Assembly: GCA_036263655.1 (NCBI GenBank)
Contig: DATAGP010000051.1
Span: forward strand, 1 to 64,000
Length of the DNA: 64,000 nucleotides
Origin: Schlegelella_A sp036263655
Lineage (GTDB): Bacteria; Pseudomonadota; Gammaproteobacteria; Burkholderiales; Burkholderiaceae_C
Direction: 5' to 3'
In this document: one piece after another, positions 51,215-60,105 of the stretch
How the letters are laid out: every line of letters begins with the position of its first letter
Numbering within the stretch: the stretch's first letter is position 1
Made by a program: the position numbers and the translations under genes
Notes under the pieces: generated by a model
What the model saw: the letters and a program-made list of their open reading frames with translations, nothing else
What the model was told of the DNA's origin: nothing
Database searches by the model: none

Positions 51215-51967
51215 TCAGCTCATCAGCATGCCGCCGTTCACGTGCAGCTCGGTGCCCGTGATGTAGGCCGCTTCCGGCGACGCCAGGAACGCCACCGCGT
51301 GCGCGACTTCCGAGGCCTGGCCGAGCCGGCCGAGCGGGATCTGGGCCAGCAGCGCCGTGGCCTGCGCCTCGGCAAGCCCCTTGGTCATGTCGGTCTCGAT
51401 GAAGCCGGGCGCCACGCAGTTCACCGTGATGCCGCGGCTGCCGAGCTCGCGCGCGAGCGAACGGGTCATGCCCGCCACTCCGGCCTTGGCCGCCGCATAG
51501 TTCGCCTGGCCGGGGTTGCCGCTCGCTCCGACCACCGACGTGATGTTGACGATGCGGCCGTAGCGCTGCTTCATCATCGGCCGGATCGCCGCCCGGCTGG
51601 CGCGGAAGACGGCGGTGAGGTTGGTCGCGAGGACCGCGTGCCAGTCGTCGTCCTTCATGCGCATCGAGAGCATGTCGCGGGTGATGCCGGCGTTGTTGAC
51701 GAGGACGTGCAAGCCGCCGCACTCGCGGACCACGGCATCGACGGCGGCGTTGACGGCGTCGCCATCGGTCACGTCGAGGACGATCCCTCGCCCGCCCGGG
51801 TGCGCGGCCAGCGCTTCGCCGACCGCCGCCGCGCCCGCTTCCGTCGTGGCAGTGCCGAAGACGCGAAAGCCCTTCTGACCCAGAAGGACGGCGATGGCCC
51901 GGCCGATGCCGCGCGACGCGCCGGTGACCAGCGCCACCTGGCCCGAACGGTTCGTGGCCTCGCTCAC
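51215..51967 (-). CDS. fabG: 3-oxoacyl-[ACP] reductase FabG
   Basis: A 250-residue short-chain dehydrogenase. NADPH motif TGASRGIGRAIAV; NNAG at ~90; catalytic Ser in NITSVVGASGNPGQ and Tyr-Lys in ANYAAAKAG. GTG start overlapping the fabD stop (GTGA). It reduces 3-oxoacyl-ACP after each condensation. Confidence 0.96.
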   Translation of the reverse strand: MSEATNRSGQVALVTGASRGIGRAIAVLLGQKGFRVFGTATTEAGAAAVGEALAAHPGGRGIVLDVTDGDAVNAAVDAVVRECGGLHVLVNNAGITRDMLSMRMKDDDWHAVLATNLTAVFRASRAAIRPMMKQRYGRIVNITSVVGASGNPGQANYAAAKAGVAGMTRSLARELGSRGITVNCVAPGFIETDMTKGLAEAQATALLAQIPLGRLGQASEVAHAVAFLASPEAAYITGTELHVNGGMLMS

Positions 51968-52902
51968 TGCAGCAGCGCCCTGGCGTCGTTCAGGGAGGCG
52001 GGGTCGAAGACCGCGGCCGAGACGGCGTCGGGCTCGATCCGCTTGACCATGCCGGCGAGGACACGGCCCGGGCCGCACTCGAAGATGTGGAAGATGCCGC
52101 GGGCGCGGATCGCCTGCACGGTCTCCGACCAGCGGACGGCCCCGAAGGCCTGGGCGTAGAGCGCGTTGCGGATCTGCGCCGGCTCGGTTTCGCTGCGCAC
52201 GTCGACGTTGTCGATCACCGGGATGTACGGTGCGTCGATGGGGGTTGCCGCCAAGCGCTCGCGCAGCCGCTCGGCAGCGGGCTTCATCAGCGCCGAATGG
52301 AAGGGAGCGGAGACCGGCAACGGCAGCGTGCGCTTGGCCCCGGCCGCCTTCAGCAGCTCGCAGGCCTTCGCGACCCCGGCGGCCGTGCCGGCGATGACGG
52401 TCTGCTTCGGGTCGTTGTAGTTGGCCGCCTGGACGATCTCGCCGCTCTCCCGTGCCGCCTGGGCACAGCCGGCAGCCACGGCCGCGGCATCGAGGCCGAG
52501 GATCGCCGCCATGGCACCGCTGCCGACCGGCACCGCCTCCTGCATGGCCTGGGCGCGGAAGCGCACGAGCGGCAGCGCATCGGCGAAGGCGATCGACCCG
52601 GCCGCGACCAGCGCCGTGTATTCGCCGAGCGAATGCCCGGCCACCACCGAAGGTGCCGTCTGCGTCTCGGCCAGCCAGGCGCGATAGCAGGCCACGCCGG
52701 CCGTCAGCATCACCGGCTGGGTGTTGGTCGTGAGATCGAGGGCGTCCTTCGGCCCTTCGCGAATCAGTCGGCCGATGTCTTCGCCGAGCGCGGCCGATGC
52801 TTCTTCGAGCGTCTGGCGGACGGCCGGATGGTCGCCCCAGCCGTCGAGCATGCCGACCGACTGCGAGCCCTGGCCGGGAAAGACGAAGGCAAATGGTTTC
52901 AT
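51964..52902 (-). CDS. fabD: Malonyl-CoA:ACP transacylase FabD
   Basis: A 312-residue acyltransferase. FVFPGQGSQSVGM at the start, GHSLGEYTALVAAG with the catalytic Ser near residue 93, and the His in PVSAPFHSALM. It loads malonyl groups on ACP. fabH is 25 bp upstream. Confidence 0.97.
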   Translation of the reverse strand: MKPFAFVFPGQGSQSVGMLDGWGDHPAVRQTLEEASAALGEDIGRLIREGPKDALDLTTNTQPVMLTAGVACYRAWLAETQTAPSVVAGHSLGEYTALVAAGSIAFADALPLVRFRAQAMQEAVPVGSGAMAAILGLDAAAVAAGCAQAARESGEIVQAANYNDPKQTVIAGTAAGVAKACELLKAAGAKRTLPLPVSAPFHSALMKPAAERLRERLAATPIDAPYIPVIDNVDVRSETEPAQIRNALYAQAFGAVRWSETVQAIRARGIFHIFECGPGRVLAGMVKRIEPDAVSAAVFDPASLNDARALLQ

Positions 52903-52927
52903 GAGAAGCGCATGGGTGCCGAGCGGA

Positions 52928-53914
52928 TCAGAAGTCGAGCAGCACGGCGCCCCAGGTGAAGCCGCCGCCCACGCCTTCGAGCATGACGGTATCGCCGCGC
53001 CGGATATTGCCGGCGCGGACCGACTCGTCGAGCGCGAGCGGGATCGACGCCGCCGAGGTGTTGCCGTGCCGGTCGACGGTGGCGATCAGTCGTTCCGGCG
53101 GCAGCTTCAGCTTGCGGGCGGTGCTCTGCATGATGCGGATGTTGGCCTGGTGCGGGATCAGCCAGTCGATGTCGTCGGCGCGGCGGCGAGCCTTCTCGAG
53201 CACCGATCGCGCGACTTCCTCGAGCACGTTGACGGCGAGCTTGAACACCGCCTGCCCGTCCATCTTGAGCAGCGGGTCGCCGAGCACGTGGCCGCCCGAC
53301 ACGTGTCCCGGCACGCACAGGATGCCGACGTGGCGACCGTCGGCATGGAGCTCGCACGCGAGGACGCCCGGCTCGTCGCTCGCCTCCAGCACCACGGCCC
53401 CGGCGCCGTCGCCGAACAGCACGCAGGTGGTCCGGTCGCTGAAATCGAGGATGCGCGAGAAGACCTCCGAGCCGATCACCAGGGCCTTGCGCGCGAGGCC
53501 GGTCCGGACGATCGAGTCGGCGACCGCCAGGGCGTAGACGAAACCGGAGCAGACCGCCTGCACGTCGAAGGCGGCGCAGCCGGCAATGCCCAGCTTCTGC
53601 TGGACGATGCAGGCGGCCGACGGGAACACCATGTCGGGCGTCGACGTCGCCACGATGAGGAGGTCGACGGAACCCGCGTCGCAGTCGGCGGCTTCGAGTG
53701 CACGCCGGGCCGCTTCGACCGCGAGGTCGCTGCAGGCGAGCTCCGCGGCAGCGAAGTGGCGAAAGCGGATGCCGGTGCGCTCGACGATCCACTCGTCGGA
53801 GGTTTCGATGCCCTCGCGCGCCAGTCGCTCGGCGAGCTGCGCATTGCTCACCGCCGCGCCGGGGAGGAAGCTGCCGGTGCCGGTGATGCGCGAGTGCGGA
53901 GACACGGTGGTCAT
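52928..53914 (-). CDS. fabH: 3-oxoacyl-[ACP] synthase III FabH
   Basis: A 328-residue enzyme that starts fatty-acid synthesis from acetyl-CoA and malonyl-ACP. The triad is visible: Cys in FDVQAVCSGFVYAL, His in DWLIPHQANIRIM and Asn in HGNTSAASIPLAL. GVGGGFTWGAVLL closes it. ATG overlaps the plsX stop by 4 bases. Confidence 0.97.
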   Translation of the reverse strand: MTTVSPHSRITGTGSFLPGAAVSNAQLAERLAREGIETSDEWIVERTGIRFRHFAAAELACSDLAVEAARRALEAADCDAGSVDLLIVATSTPDMVFPSAACIVQQKLGIAGCAAFDVQAVCSGFVYALAVADSIVRTGLARKALVIGSEVFSRILDFSDRTTCVLFGDGAGAVVLEASDEPGVLACELHADGRHVGILCVPGHVSGGHVLGDPLLKMDGQAVFKLAVNVLEEVARSVLEKARRRADDIDWLIPHQANIRIMQSTARKLKLPPERLIATVDRHGNTSAASIPLALDESVRAGNIRRGDTVMLEGVGGGFTWGAVLLDF

Positions 53915-55017
53915 GCGTGCAGCGAGCCTACCGCGGGCGCCGGGCTCTCGGCGCGCATCGGCGCCACGTCCTTCGGCATGGCCGCGAGCGTCGCCTGGAT
54001 CCGGTGCTGGACGCGGTCGAGCAGGCCGTTGCGGGCCGCGTCGTAGGCCCGGTTCAGAGCCTGCTCGAAGGCGAACGCATCGGCCGCGCCGTGGCTCTTG
54101 AAGACGAGGCCGCGCAGGCCGAGCAAGGCGGCGCCGTTGTAGCGCCGATGATCGACCCGCTTCTTGAACCGGTTCAGCACCGGCAGCGCAGCGAGAGCCG
54201 CCAGCTGCGTCAAGGCGCTGCGCCTGAATTCCTGCTTGATGAAGCTGGTCAGCATCGAGGCCAGCCCCTCCGCCGTCTTCAGCATCACGTTGCCGACGAA
54301 GCCGTCGCAGACGACGATGTCGGTCGTGCCCTTGAAGATGTCGGTCGCCTCGACGTTGCCGTGGAAATTGACGACGCCGGCCGCCGCCGCGGCGCGGAGC
54401 AGCTCGCCGGCTTCCTTGACCGCCTCGCCGCCCTTGATCTCTTCCTCGCCGATGTTGAGGAGGCCGACGGTGGGCTCCGCCTTCCCTCCGACGGCGCCGA
54501 CCAGGGCGCTGCCCATGACAGCGAACTGCAGCAGGTGCTCGGCCGTGCAGTCGACGTTGGCGCCGAGGTCGAGCACGGTGGTGAAGGCGTCGCGCTCGTT
54601 CGGCATGACGGTGGCGATCGCCGGGCGATCGATGCCCTCGATGGTCTTCAGCACGTAGCGCGAGACGGCCATCAGCGCGCCCGTGTTGCCTGCCGAGACG
54701 CACGCCTGCGCGATCGAGGGTCGATCCTCCTGCGGCTTGACCTGGCTCACGGCGACGCGGAGCGACGAGTTCTTCTTCCGTCGCAGCGCCGTCTCGATCG
54801 AGTCGGTCATCTCGATGACCTCGCTCGCCTCGACGAGCGTGCAGCGGGGCCAGCTCTTCGCGGCAGCGAGCGCCTCGGCGCGCCCGATCAGGACGAGCTC
54901 GGCATCCGGGTGGGCGGCCAGGAAGGCACGGCAGGCCGGCAAGGTCACGGAGGGGCCGTGATCGCCGCCCATGCAATCGACGGCAAGACGGATCGTGGAG
55001 CCGGAGTCTGCCGCCAT
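53911..55017 (-). CDS. plsX: Phosphate acyltransferase PlsX
   Basis: This 368-residue enzyme makes acyl-phosphate from acyl-ACP for phospholipid synthesis. Signatures: RLAVDCMGGDHGPSVTLP, the VEMTDSI-like IEMTDSIETALRRKKNSSL, ACVSAGNTGALM, LLNIGEEEIKGGE and CDGFVGNVMLK. The ATG at 55017 is chosen because the conserved part begins ~9 residues later; a GTG at 55032 in the same frame adds five residues. It lies in the usual rpmF-plsX-fabH order. Confidence 0.95.
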   Translation of the reverse strand: MAADSGSTIRLAVDCMGGDHGPSVTLPACRAFLAAHPDAELVLIGRAEALAAAKSWPRCTLVEASEVIEMTDSIETALRRKKNSSLRVAVSQVKPQEDRPSIAQACVSAGNTGALMAVSRYVLKTIEGIDRPAIATVMPNERDAFTTVLDLGANVDCTAEHLLQFAVMGSALVGAVGGKAEPTVGLLNIGEEEIKGGEAVKEAGELLRAAAAAGVVNFHGNVEATDIFKGTTDIVVCDGFVGNVMLKTAEGLASMLTSFIKQEFRRSALTQLAALAALPVLNRFKKRVDHRRYNGAALLGLRGLVFKSHGAADAFAFEQALNRAYDAARNGLLDRVQHRIQATLAAMPKDVAPMRAESPAPAVGSLHA

Positions 55018-55075
55018 GGACGAGCGCGTCACGGGCGAAACCGGAGCGCCAGCCCGGCTCGCTCGCCGGTTCCGA

Positions 55076-55258
55076 TCAGGCGTCGGCCTTGGTCTTCAGC
55101 ACCTTGCGCCCGCGGTAGTAGCCGGTCGGGCTGAGGTGATGGCGGAGATGGGTTTCGCCGGTGGTCGGCTCGATCGCGATACCGGGCTTGGCGAGTGCGT
55201 TGTGCGCACGGTGCATGCCGCGCTTGGAAGGCGACTTCTTGTTCTGTTGAACAGCCAT
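55076..55258 (-). CDS. rpmF: 50S ribosomal protein L32
   Basis: A 60-residue basic ribosomal protein. AVQQNKKSPSKRGMHRAHN is the diagnostic start, and the tail reads HHLSPTGYYRGRKVL. It has no zinc Cys, as in other beta-proteobacterial L32. It is first in the rpmF-plsX-fabHDG train. Confidence 0.97.
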   Translation of the reverse strand: MAVQQNKKSPSKRGMHRAHNALAKPGIAIEPTTGETHLRHHLSPTGYYRGRKVLKTKADA

Positions 55259-55337
55259 GGGGTTCTCCTCTGGCCCGCTGTCCGCGGGCGGCGCGACGAG
55301 GCGCGGCAAACGCCGAATCGATCGCGAAAAGCCGATG

Positions 55338-55343
55338 ATTGTA
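55338..55343 (-). promoter_or_regulatory. rpmF: Candidate extended -10 (TGCTACAAT) for rpmF-plsX-fab
   Basis: Minus-strand TACAAT with TG one base upstream, an extended -10. Predicted start near 55331 leaves a leader of ~73 nt. The -35 is weak. Confidence 0.5.
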
Positions 55344-55384
55344 GCAGCGCCCTCCCCTCCGGCCGCACGTCCGGAGCGGCCGCG

Positions 55385-55939
55385 TCAAGGGGGCTTGCCG
55401 GCCTTCAGCGACGCCAGCGCGGCGAACGGGTGATCGCCGGGTTCCGCCTCGGTGCCGTCGTCTTCGAACACCAGCGACACGGGCACGGGGCAGACGTCGT
55501 GTCGGGGCACGATCGGCAGGGCCAGCAGAAGCTCGTCCTCGACAAGCCCGTGCAGGTCGAACGACGGGATGAGGGCCAGGACGTCGTCCTCGCTGTCCTC
55601 GTCGAGCGCCGCCGCCTCGTCTTCGCCGGGAACGAAGAAGAAGCGACGCTCGACGTGGAGCGGCACGGCCATCGCCTGCAGGCAGCGCTGGCACTCAAGG
55701 CGCACCAGGGCGCGGGCATCCAGTCGAACGGCGGCCTGTACCCCGGCCCCGGCGAGCGCGGCACGCTCTCCGGTGGCGCGGAAACTCACCGGCGCGGTGG
55801 GCGCGGCATCGCCGGGCGGCATGGCGTGAACCAGGCGGGCGAATCCTTCCAGCGGCCATTCGCCCTCGATCTCGGCGCCTGTCGCGGCCAGTCGCGCAAC
55901 GTCGAGCTTGCGTGGATCCGGCGGGCGGGCAACCGACAT
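55385..55939 (-). CDS. yceD: YceD/DUF177 family protein
   Basis: A 184-residue acidic protein upstream of rpmF, the invariant place of YceD. ALVRLECQRCLQAMAVPL holds the CxxC of the family, followed by VERRFFFVP, DLHGLVEDELLLALP and a HDVC stretch. In other bacteria YceD is linked to 23S rRNA assembly or stability. Divergent from maf, 53 bp apart. Confidence 0.9.
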   Translation of the reverse strand: MSVARPPDPRKLDVARLAATGAEIEGEWPLEGFARLVHAMPPGDAAPTAPVSFRATGERAALAGAGVQAAVRLDARALVRLECQRCLQAMAVPLHVERRFFFVPGEDEAAALDEDSEDDVLALIPSFDLHGLVEDELLLALPIVPRHDVCPVPVSLVFEDDGTEAEPGDHPFAALASLKAGKPP

Positions 55940-55992
55940 GCGGATCAGTGTAGGCCGGCTCGAATGCGTTCGCCGCGATGGGAAAATGGCCC

Positions 55993-56598
55993 ATGCCGCA
56001 GCGCCGCATCGTCCTCGCGTCGACCTCCCCCTATCGGCGCGAGCTCCTCGCTCGTCTCGGCCTGCCGTTCGAGGTCGAGGCGCCGGAGGTCGACGAGACG
56101 CCCAGGCCCGCGGAGCGTCCGCTCGAGCTGGCGAGGCGCCTGGCCCTGGCCAAGGCGGAGGCCGTTGCCGGGCGGGACCGCGAAGCCGTCGTCATCGGCT
56201 CGGACCAGGTCGCCGACCTCGACGGCACCGGCATCGGCAAGCCCGGCGACCACGCCCGGGCCACCGCGCAGCTGCGGTCGATGCGCGGACGGACCGTGCT
56301 CTTTCATACGGCCGTCGCCGTCGTCTGCCGGGGCAGCGCGTTCAGCGGCCTGGAGCTGGCCTCGGTGTCAGTCCGGTTTCGCGACCTGAGCGACGCCGAG
56401 ATCGAGCGCTACCTCCGTGCCGAGCGCCCGTACGACTGCGCCGGCAGCGCCAAGGCCGAGACCCTGGGCATCGCCCTCCTCGACGCCATCCACTCCGACG
56501 ATCCCACGGCCCTGATCGGCCTGCCGCTGATCCGCACCTGCGCGCTCCTGCGCCGCGCCGGCATCGATCCGCTGCTGGCGAGCGAAGGCGCCGCATGA
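55993..56598 (+). CDS. Maf-family nucleotide pyrophosphatase (YceF-like)
   Basis: A 201-residue house-cleaning nucleotide pyrophosphatase. Motifs: VLASTSPYRRELLARLGLPF, EVDETPRP, GSDQVADLDG (the metal/base Asp), and CAGSAKAETLGIALL. Its PYRRELLARL and CAGSAKAE forms fit YceF (m7GTP pyrophosphatase) rather than YhdE. The ATG at 55993 is preferred; one at 55978 adds five residues. Its stop overlaps the next start. Confidence 0.9.
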   Translation: MPQRRIVLASTSPYRRELLARLGLPFEVEAPEVDETPRPAERPLELARRLALAKAEAVAGRDREAVVIGSDQVADLDGTGIGKPGDHARATAQLRSMRGRTVLFHTAVAVVCRGSAFSGLELASVSVRFRDLSDAEIERYLRAERPYDCAGSAKAETLGIALLDAIHSDDPTALIGLPLIRTCALLRRAGIDPLLASEGAA

Positions 56599-57371
56599 CG
56601 GCGCCGGCCGGCGTCCTCTACCTGGTTCCGAACACGCTCGACTTCGGCATCGCCGGCACGCCCGCCGACCTGCGCGAGCTGCTGCCGGGCAGCGCGATCC
56701 GCATCGCCGCAGGGCTCGGCCACTGGATCTGCGAAAACGCGAAGACGACACGCGCCTTCCTGAAGCGGGTCGATGCCGTCGTGCCGCTGCACCGGCCCTT
56801 GCAGGAGATCTCCATCCGCGAGCTGGCGCGCCCCGCCAAGGGCCGTCCGCCGGCCGAGGTGGAACGCGCCGCAGCGGCAGCGGACCTCCTCGAACCCATC
56901 CGAGCCGGAGCCGACATGGGCCTGCTCTCCGAGGCCGGGCTCCCCGGCCTGGCCGATCCCGGAGCGGTGGTCGTCGAGGCGGCACACCGCGCGGCGATCC
57001 GCGTCGTCGCCCTGCCGGGCGCCAGCTCGATCGCACTGGCCGTGTCCGCGAGCGGGCTCAACGGCCAGAGCTTTGCCTTCATCGGCTACCTTCCCGTCGA
57101 GGCGGTCGCGCGGGCGGCGCGCATCCGCGAGCTCGAGGCGCTGTCCCGACGCGAGCGGCAGACGCAGGTGGTGATCGAGACGCCCTACCGCAACCAGGCG
57201 CTGCTCGATGCGCTCGTGGCGCACCTGCAGCCGGGAACGTCGCTGTCGGTGAGCGTCGGGCTGACCACCGCCGCCGAGCTCACCCGCAGCCAGTCGGTGT
57301 CGGGCTGGCGCTCGAGACCTTCGCGCCTGCCGGCCGACGTGCCGGCCGTGTTCTCGATCCTGGCCCGCTGA
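56595..57371 (+). CDS. SAM-dependent methyltransferase, tetrapyrrole-methylase fold (RsmI-related)
   Basis: A 258-residue protein with the cobalamin/tetrapyrrole methylase fold. It starts GVLYLVPNTLDFG, has GLLSEAGLPGLADPG (the substrate loop of RsmI-type enzymes) and VALPGASSIALAVSASGLNGQSFAF with FIGYLPVE. It is a paralogue of RsmI, the 16S rRNA C1402 2'-O methyltransferase, typically found after maf; its own target is not established. ATG overlaps the maf stop by 4 bases. Confidence 0.85.
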   Translation: MTAPAGVLYLVPNTLDFGIAGTPADLRELLPGSAIRIAAGLGHWICENAKTTRAFLKRVDAVVPLHRPLQEISIRELARPAKGRPPAEVERAAAAADLLEPIRAGADMGLLSEAGLPGLADPGAVVVEAAHRAAIRVVALPGASSIALAVSASGLNGQSFAFIGYLPVEAVARAARIRELEALSRRERQTQVVIETPYRNQALLDALVAHLQPGTSLSVSVGLTTAAELTRSQSVSGWRSRPSRLPADVPAVFSILAR

Positions 57372-57419
57372 CCGGGTGCGGCGTTCCCGCTCCGGCTTTC
57401 GCGCCCCAGACGCTGCCGC

Positions 57420-58958
57420 TCAGGACTCGGCGGGCTCGGGCACCTTGGCGCCGAACAGCGCCGCCACCTTCTTCTTAGGCTTGATGTTCGGCGACACCGC
57501 GCGGCTGGTCTGCACGGCCCGCTTCTCCCAGGCCGGCTCGACCTCCTGAGCCGTCGGCTCGTAGGGCGTGTCGAAGAACGGATCGCTCGGCGGCCGCGGC
57601 GCTTCGCGCGCCGGGCTGCGCGCCGGTGCGGCGACACGGCCTTCCCGCGACGCCGGTGCGGGACCCTCGTCGTCGTCCCTTCGCGCGCGCTCGCGCAGCG
57701 GCCGGCGCGGGGCGTCGTCGTCGAGCTCGAGCGGCTCGAGCTCGATCTTCTTGTGGATCAGCTTCTCGATGTCCGCGACCAGCCGGGTGTCGTCGCGCGA
57801 CACCAGGGTGATCGCCAGGCCCGATGCGCCGGCGCGGCCGGTGCGGCCGATGCGGTGCACGTAGTCCTCGGCGTTGAACGGCACGTCGAAGTTGAACACC
57901 GCCGGCAGGTCGACGATGTCCAGGCCGCGCGCGGCGACGTCCGTCGCGACGAGCACGTCCACTTCGCCGGCCTTGAACGCCTCGAGCGCCTTCAGCCGCT
58001 CGTCCTGCGACTTGTCGCCGTGCAGCGCGTTGGTGCGGAGGCCGTCGCGCTCGAACGAGCGAGCCAGCCGGGCGCAGCCGAGCTTGGAGTTGACGAAGAT
58101 CAGGGCCTGGCCGATCGAGCGCTCCTTCAGCAGCTTCAGCACCGCGCGCCGCTTGTCGTCGGTGGAGACGCTGTAGAAGCGCTGCTCGACGTTGGTCGCC
58201 GTCGCGTTCGGCCGCGCCACCTCGACCATCAGCGGGTCCTGGAGGTAGCTCTCGGCGAGGCGGCGGATCTCAGGCGAGAAGGTCGCCGAGAAGAGGAGCG
58301 TCTGCCGCTGCTTCGGCAGGTACGACAGGATCCGCTGCAGGTCGGGCAGGAAGCCGATGTCGAGCATCCGGTCGGCCTCGTCGAGCACCACGTACTCGAC
58401 CTGGTTGAGGACGCAGTTCTTGGCCTCGATGTGGTCAAGCAGCCGCCCCGGCGTCGCGACCAGCACCTCGACGCCCCGCTTGAGCTCCAGGGTCTGCGGC
58501 TTCATGTCGATGCCGCCGAAGACGACCGCCACGCGCAGCTTGGAGTGGGCCGCGTAGCCCTTGATGTTGTCGGCGACCTGGTCGGCGAGCTCGCGGGTCG
58601 GCGCAATCACGAGGGCGCGCACCGGATGGCGGGCCGGCGACATGCTGGCGTTCTCGTGCGGCAGCATCTTGTGCAGCAGCGGCAGCGAGAAAGCGGCGGT
58701 CTTGCCGGTCCCGGTCTGGGCGGCGCCCATGATGTCGCGGCCGGCGAGGACGAGAGGGATCGCCTTGGCCTGGATCGGCGTCATCGTCGTGTAGCCCTGG
58801 TCGGCCACGGCGCGCTGCAGGATCGGCGACAGTCCGACCGAGGAGAACTTCAGGGAGGGAGCGGCGTCCGCTGCCGTCACGGCGTCGGATGCCGGCAGCG
58901 CGGCGGAAAGGTCGGTCGAACCCGGCAAAAGGGACTTTTCGTGAGGTGTTTCAGTCAT
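57420..58958 (-). CDS. DEAD-box RNA helicase, RhlE-like
   Basis: A 512-residue helicase with Q-motif (TMTPIQAKAIPLV), AQTGTGKTAAF, PTRELADQ, ATPGRLLDH, VLDEADRMLDIGF, SATF, FVNSKLGCARLAR, ATDVAARGLDI and HRIGRTGRAG. A basic/acidic disordered tail of ~90 residues follows, typical of RhlE. It remodels RNA in ribosome assembly or mRNA decay. A GATAAT box only ~7 bp before the ATG suggests an almost leaderless transcript. Confidence 0.93.
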   Translation of the reverse strand: MTETPHEKSLLPGSTDLSAALPASDAVTAADAAPSLKFSSVGLSPILQRAVADQGYTTMTPIQAKAIPLVLAGRDIMGAAQTGTGKTAAFSLPLLHKMLPHENASMSPARHPVRALVIAPTRELADQVADNIKGYAAHSKLRVAVVFGGIDMKPQTLELKRGVEVLVATPGRLLDHIEAKNCVLNQVEYVVLDEADRMLDIGFLPDLQRILSYLPKQRQTLLFSATFSPEIRRLAESYLQDPLMVEVARPNATATNVEQRFYSVSTDDKRRAVLKLLKERSIGQALIFVNSKLGCARLARSFERDGLRTNALHGDKSQDERLKALEAFKAGEVDVLVATDVAARGLDIVDLPAVFNFDVPFNAEDYVHRIGRTGRAGASGLAITLVSRDDTRLVADIEKLIHKKIELEPLELDDDAPRRPLRERARRDDDEGPAPASREGRVAAPARSPAREAPRPPSDPFFDTPYEPTAQEVEPAWEKRAVQTSRAVSPNIKPKKKVAALFGAKVPEPAES

Positions 58959-58964
58959 CTCCAC

Positions 58965-58992
58965 ATTATCGGGGCGCTGCGCCGAGCGGCAA
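58965..58992 (-). promoter_or_regulatory. Promoter TTGCCG-N16-GATAAT of the DEAD-box helicase
   Basis: -35 TTGCCG at 58992-58987, spacer 16, -10 GATAAT at 58970-58965. The start would fall at or within a base or two of the ATG (58958). It is back to back with the rfbB promoter. Confidence 0.45.
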
Positions 58993-59013
58993 GGCGGGCA
59001 GGTGTCGGGCGCA

Positions 59014-59019
59014 TAGAAT
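59014..59019 (+). promoter_or_regulatory. rfbB: Candidate -10 element (TAGAAT) for rfbB
   Basis: TAGAATCCG, 21 bp before the ATG of rfbB. No good -35. Same string as before psd. Confidence 0.4.
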
Positions 59020-59040
59020 CCGAGGCTTTTTCGTGCCTCC

Positions 59041-60105
59041 ATGATCCTCGTCACCGGCGGGGCCGGCTTCATCGGCTCCAATTTCGTTCTCGACTGGCTG
59101 AGGCAGGGCAGCGAGCCGGTGCTGAACGTCGACGCGCTCACCTACGCCGGCAACACCGAGAACCTGTCGTCCCTGGCGGGCGACCCGAGGCATGTGCTCG
59201 TGCACGGCGACATCGGCGACCGCGCCCTCCTCGACCGCCTCTTCGCCGAGCATCGGCCCCGGGCCGTGGTGCACCTGGCGGCCGAGAGCCACGTCGACCG
59301 CAGCATCCACGGTCCGGCCGAGTTCATCCGCACCAACGTCCAGGGAACCTTCACCCTCCTCGAAGCGGCCCGGGCGCACTGGACGGCCCTGCCGGCCGAC
59401 GAGAAGGCCGCCTTCCGCTTCCTCCACGTCTCCACCGACGAGGTCTACGGCTCGCTGGGCAAGACCGACCCCGCGTTCCGCGAGTCCGACGCCTACGAGC
59501 CGAACAGTCCCTACTCGGCCAGCAAGGCCGCCAGCGACCATCTGGTCCGCGCCTGGCATCACACCTACGGGCTGCCGGTGCTCACCACGAACTGCAGCAA
59601 CAACTACGGTCCGTATCACTTCCCCGAGAAGCTGATCCCGCTGATGATCGTCAACGCGCTCGCCCGCAAGCCGCTGCCGGTGTACGGCGACGGCCAGCAG
59701 GTCCGCGACTGGCTCTACGTGAAGGATCACTGCGCCGCGATCCGCGAGGTCCTGGCGCGCGGGCGGGTCGGCGAGACCTACAACGTGGGCGGCTGGAACG
59801 AGAAGCCCAACCTCGAGATCGTGCACGCGGTGTGCGCGCTCCTCGATGAGATGAAGCCGCACGGGGACGGCCCCTATGCGCGGCTGATCACGCACGTGCC
59901 CGACCGGCCGGGCCACGACCGCCGCTATGCCATCGACGCGCGCAAGATCGAGCGCGAGCTCGGCTGGCGTCCTGCGGAGACGTTCGAGTCGGGCTTGCGC
60001 AAGACCGTCCGCTGGTACCTGGACAACAGCGCGTGGGTCGAGCGCGTGCAGACCGGCGCCTACCGCGAGTGGGTCCAGGCGAACTACGGCCTGCGCGTGG
60101 CATGA
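59041..60105 (+). CDS. rfbB: dTDP-glucose 4,6-dehydratase
   Basis: A 354-residue extended short-chain dehydrogenase that makes dTDP-4-keto-6-deoxyglucose. Motifs: NAD loop TGGAGFIGSNFVLDW, HLAAESHVDRSI, STDEVYGSLG with the Asp-Glu pair, and catalytic Tyr-Lys in SPYSASKAASDH. It is the first gene of rfbBDAC (dTDP-L-rhamnose). Its stop overlaps rfbD (ATGA). Confidence 0.97.
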   Translation: MILVTGGAGFIGSNFVLDWLRQGSEPVLNVDALTYAGNTENLSSLAGDPRHVLVHGDIGDRALLDRLFAEHRPRAVVHLAAESHVDRSIHGPAEFIRTNVQGTFTLLEAARAHWTALPADEKAAFRFLHVSTDEVYGSLGKTDPAFRESDAYEPNSPYSASKAASDHLVRAWHHTYGLPVLTTNCSNNYGPYHFPEKLIPLMIVNALARKPLPVYGDGQQVRDWLYVKDHCAAIREVLARGRVGETYNVGGWNEKPNLEIVHAVCALLDEMKPHGDGPYARLITHVPDRPGHDRRYAIDARKIERELGWRPAETFESGLRKTVRWYLDNSAWVERVQTGAYREWVQANYGLRVA

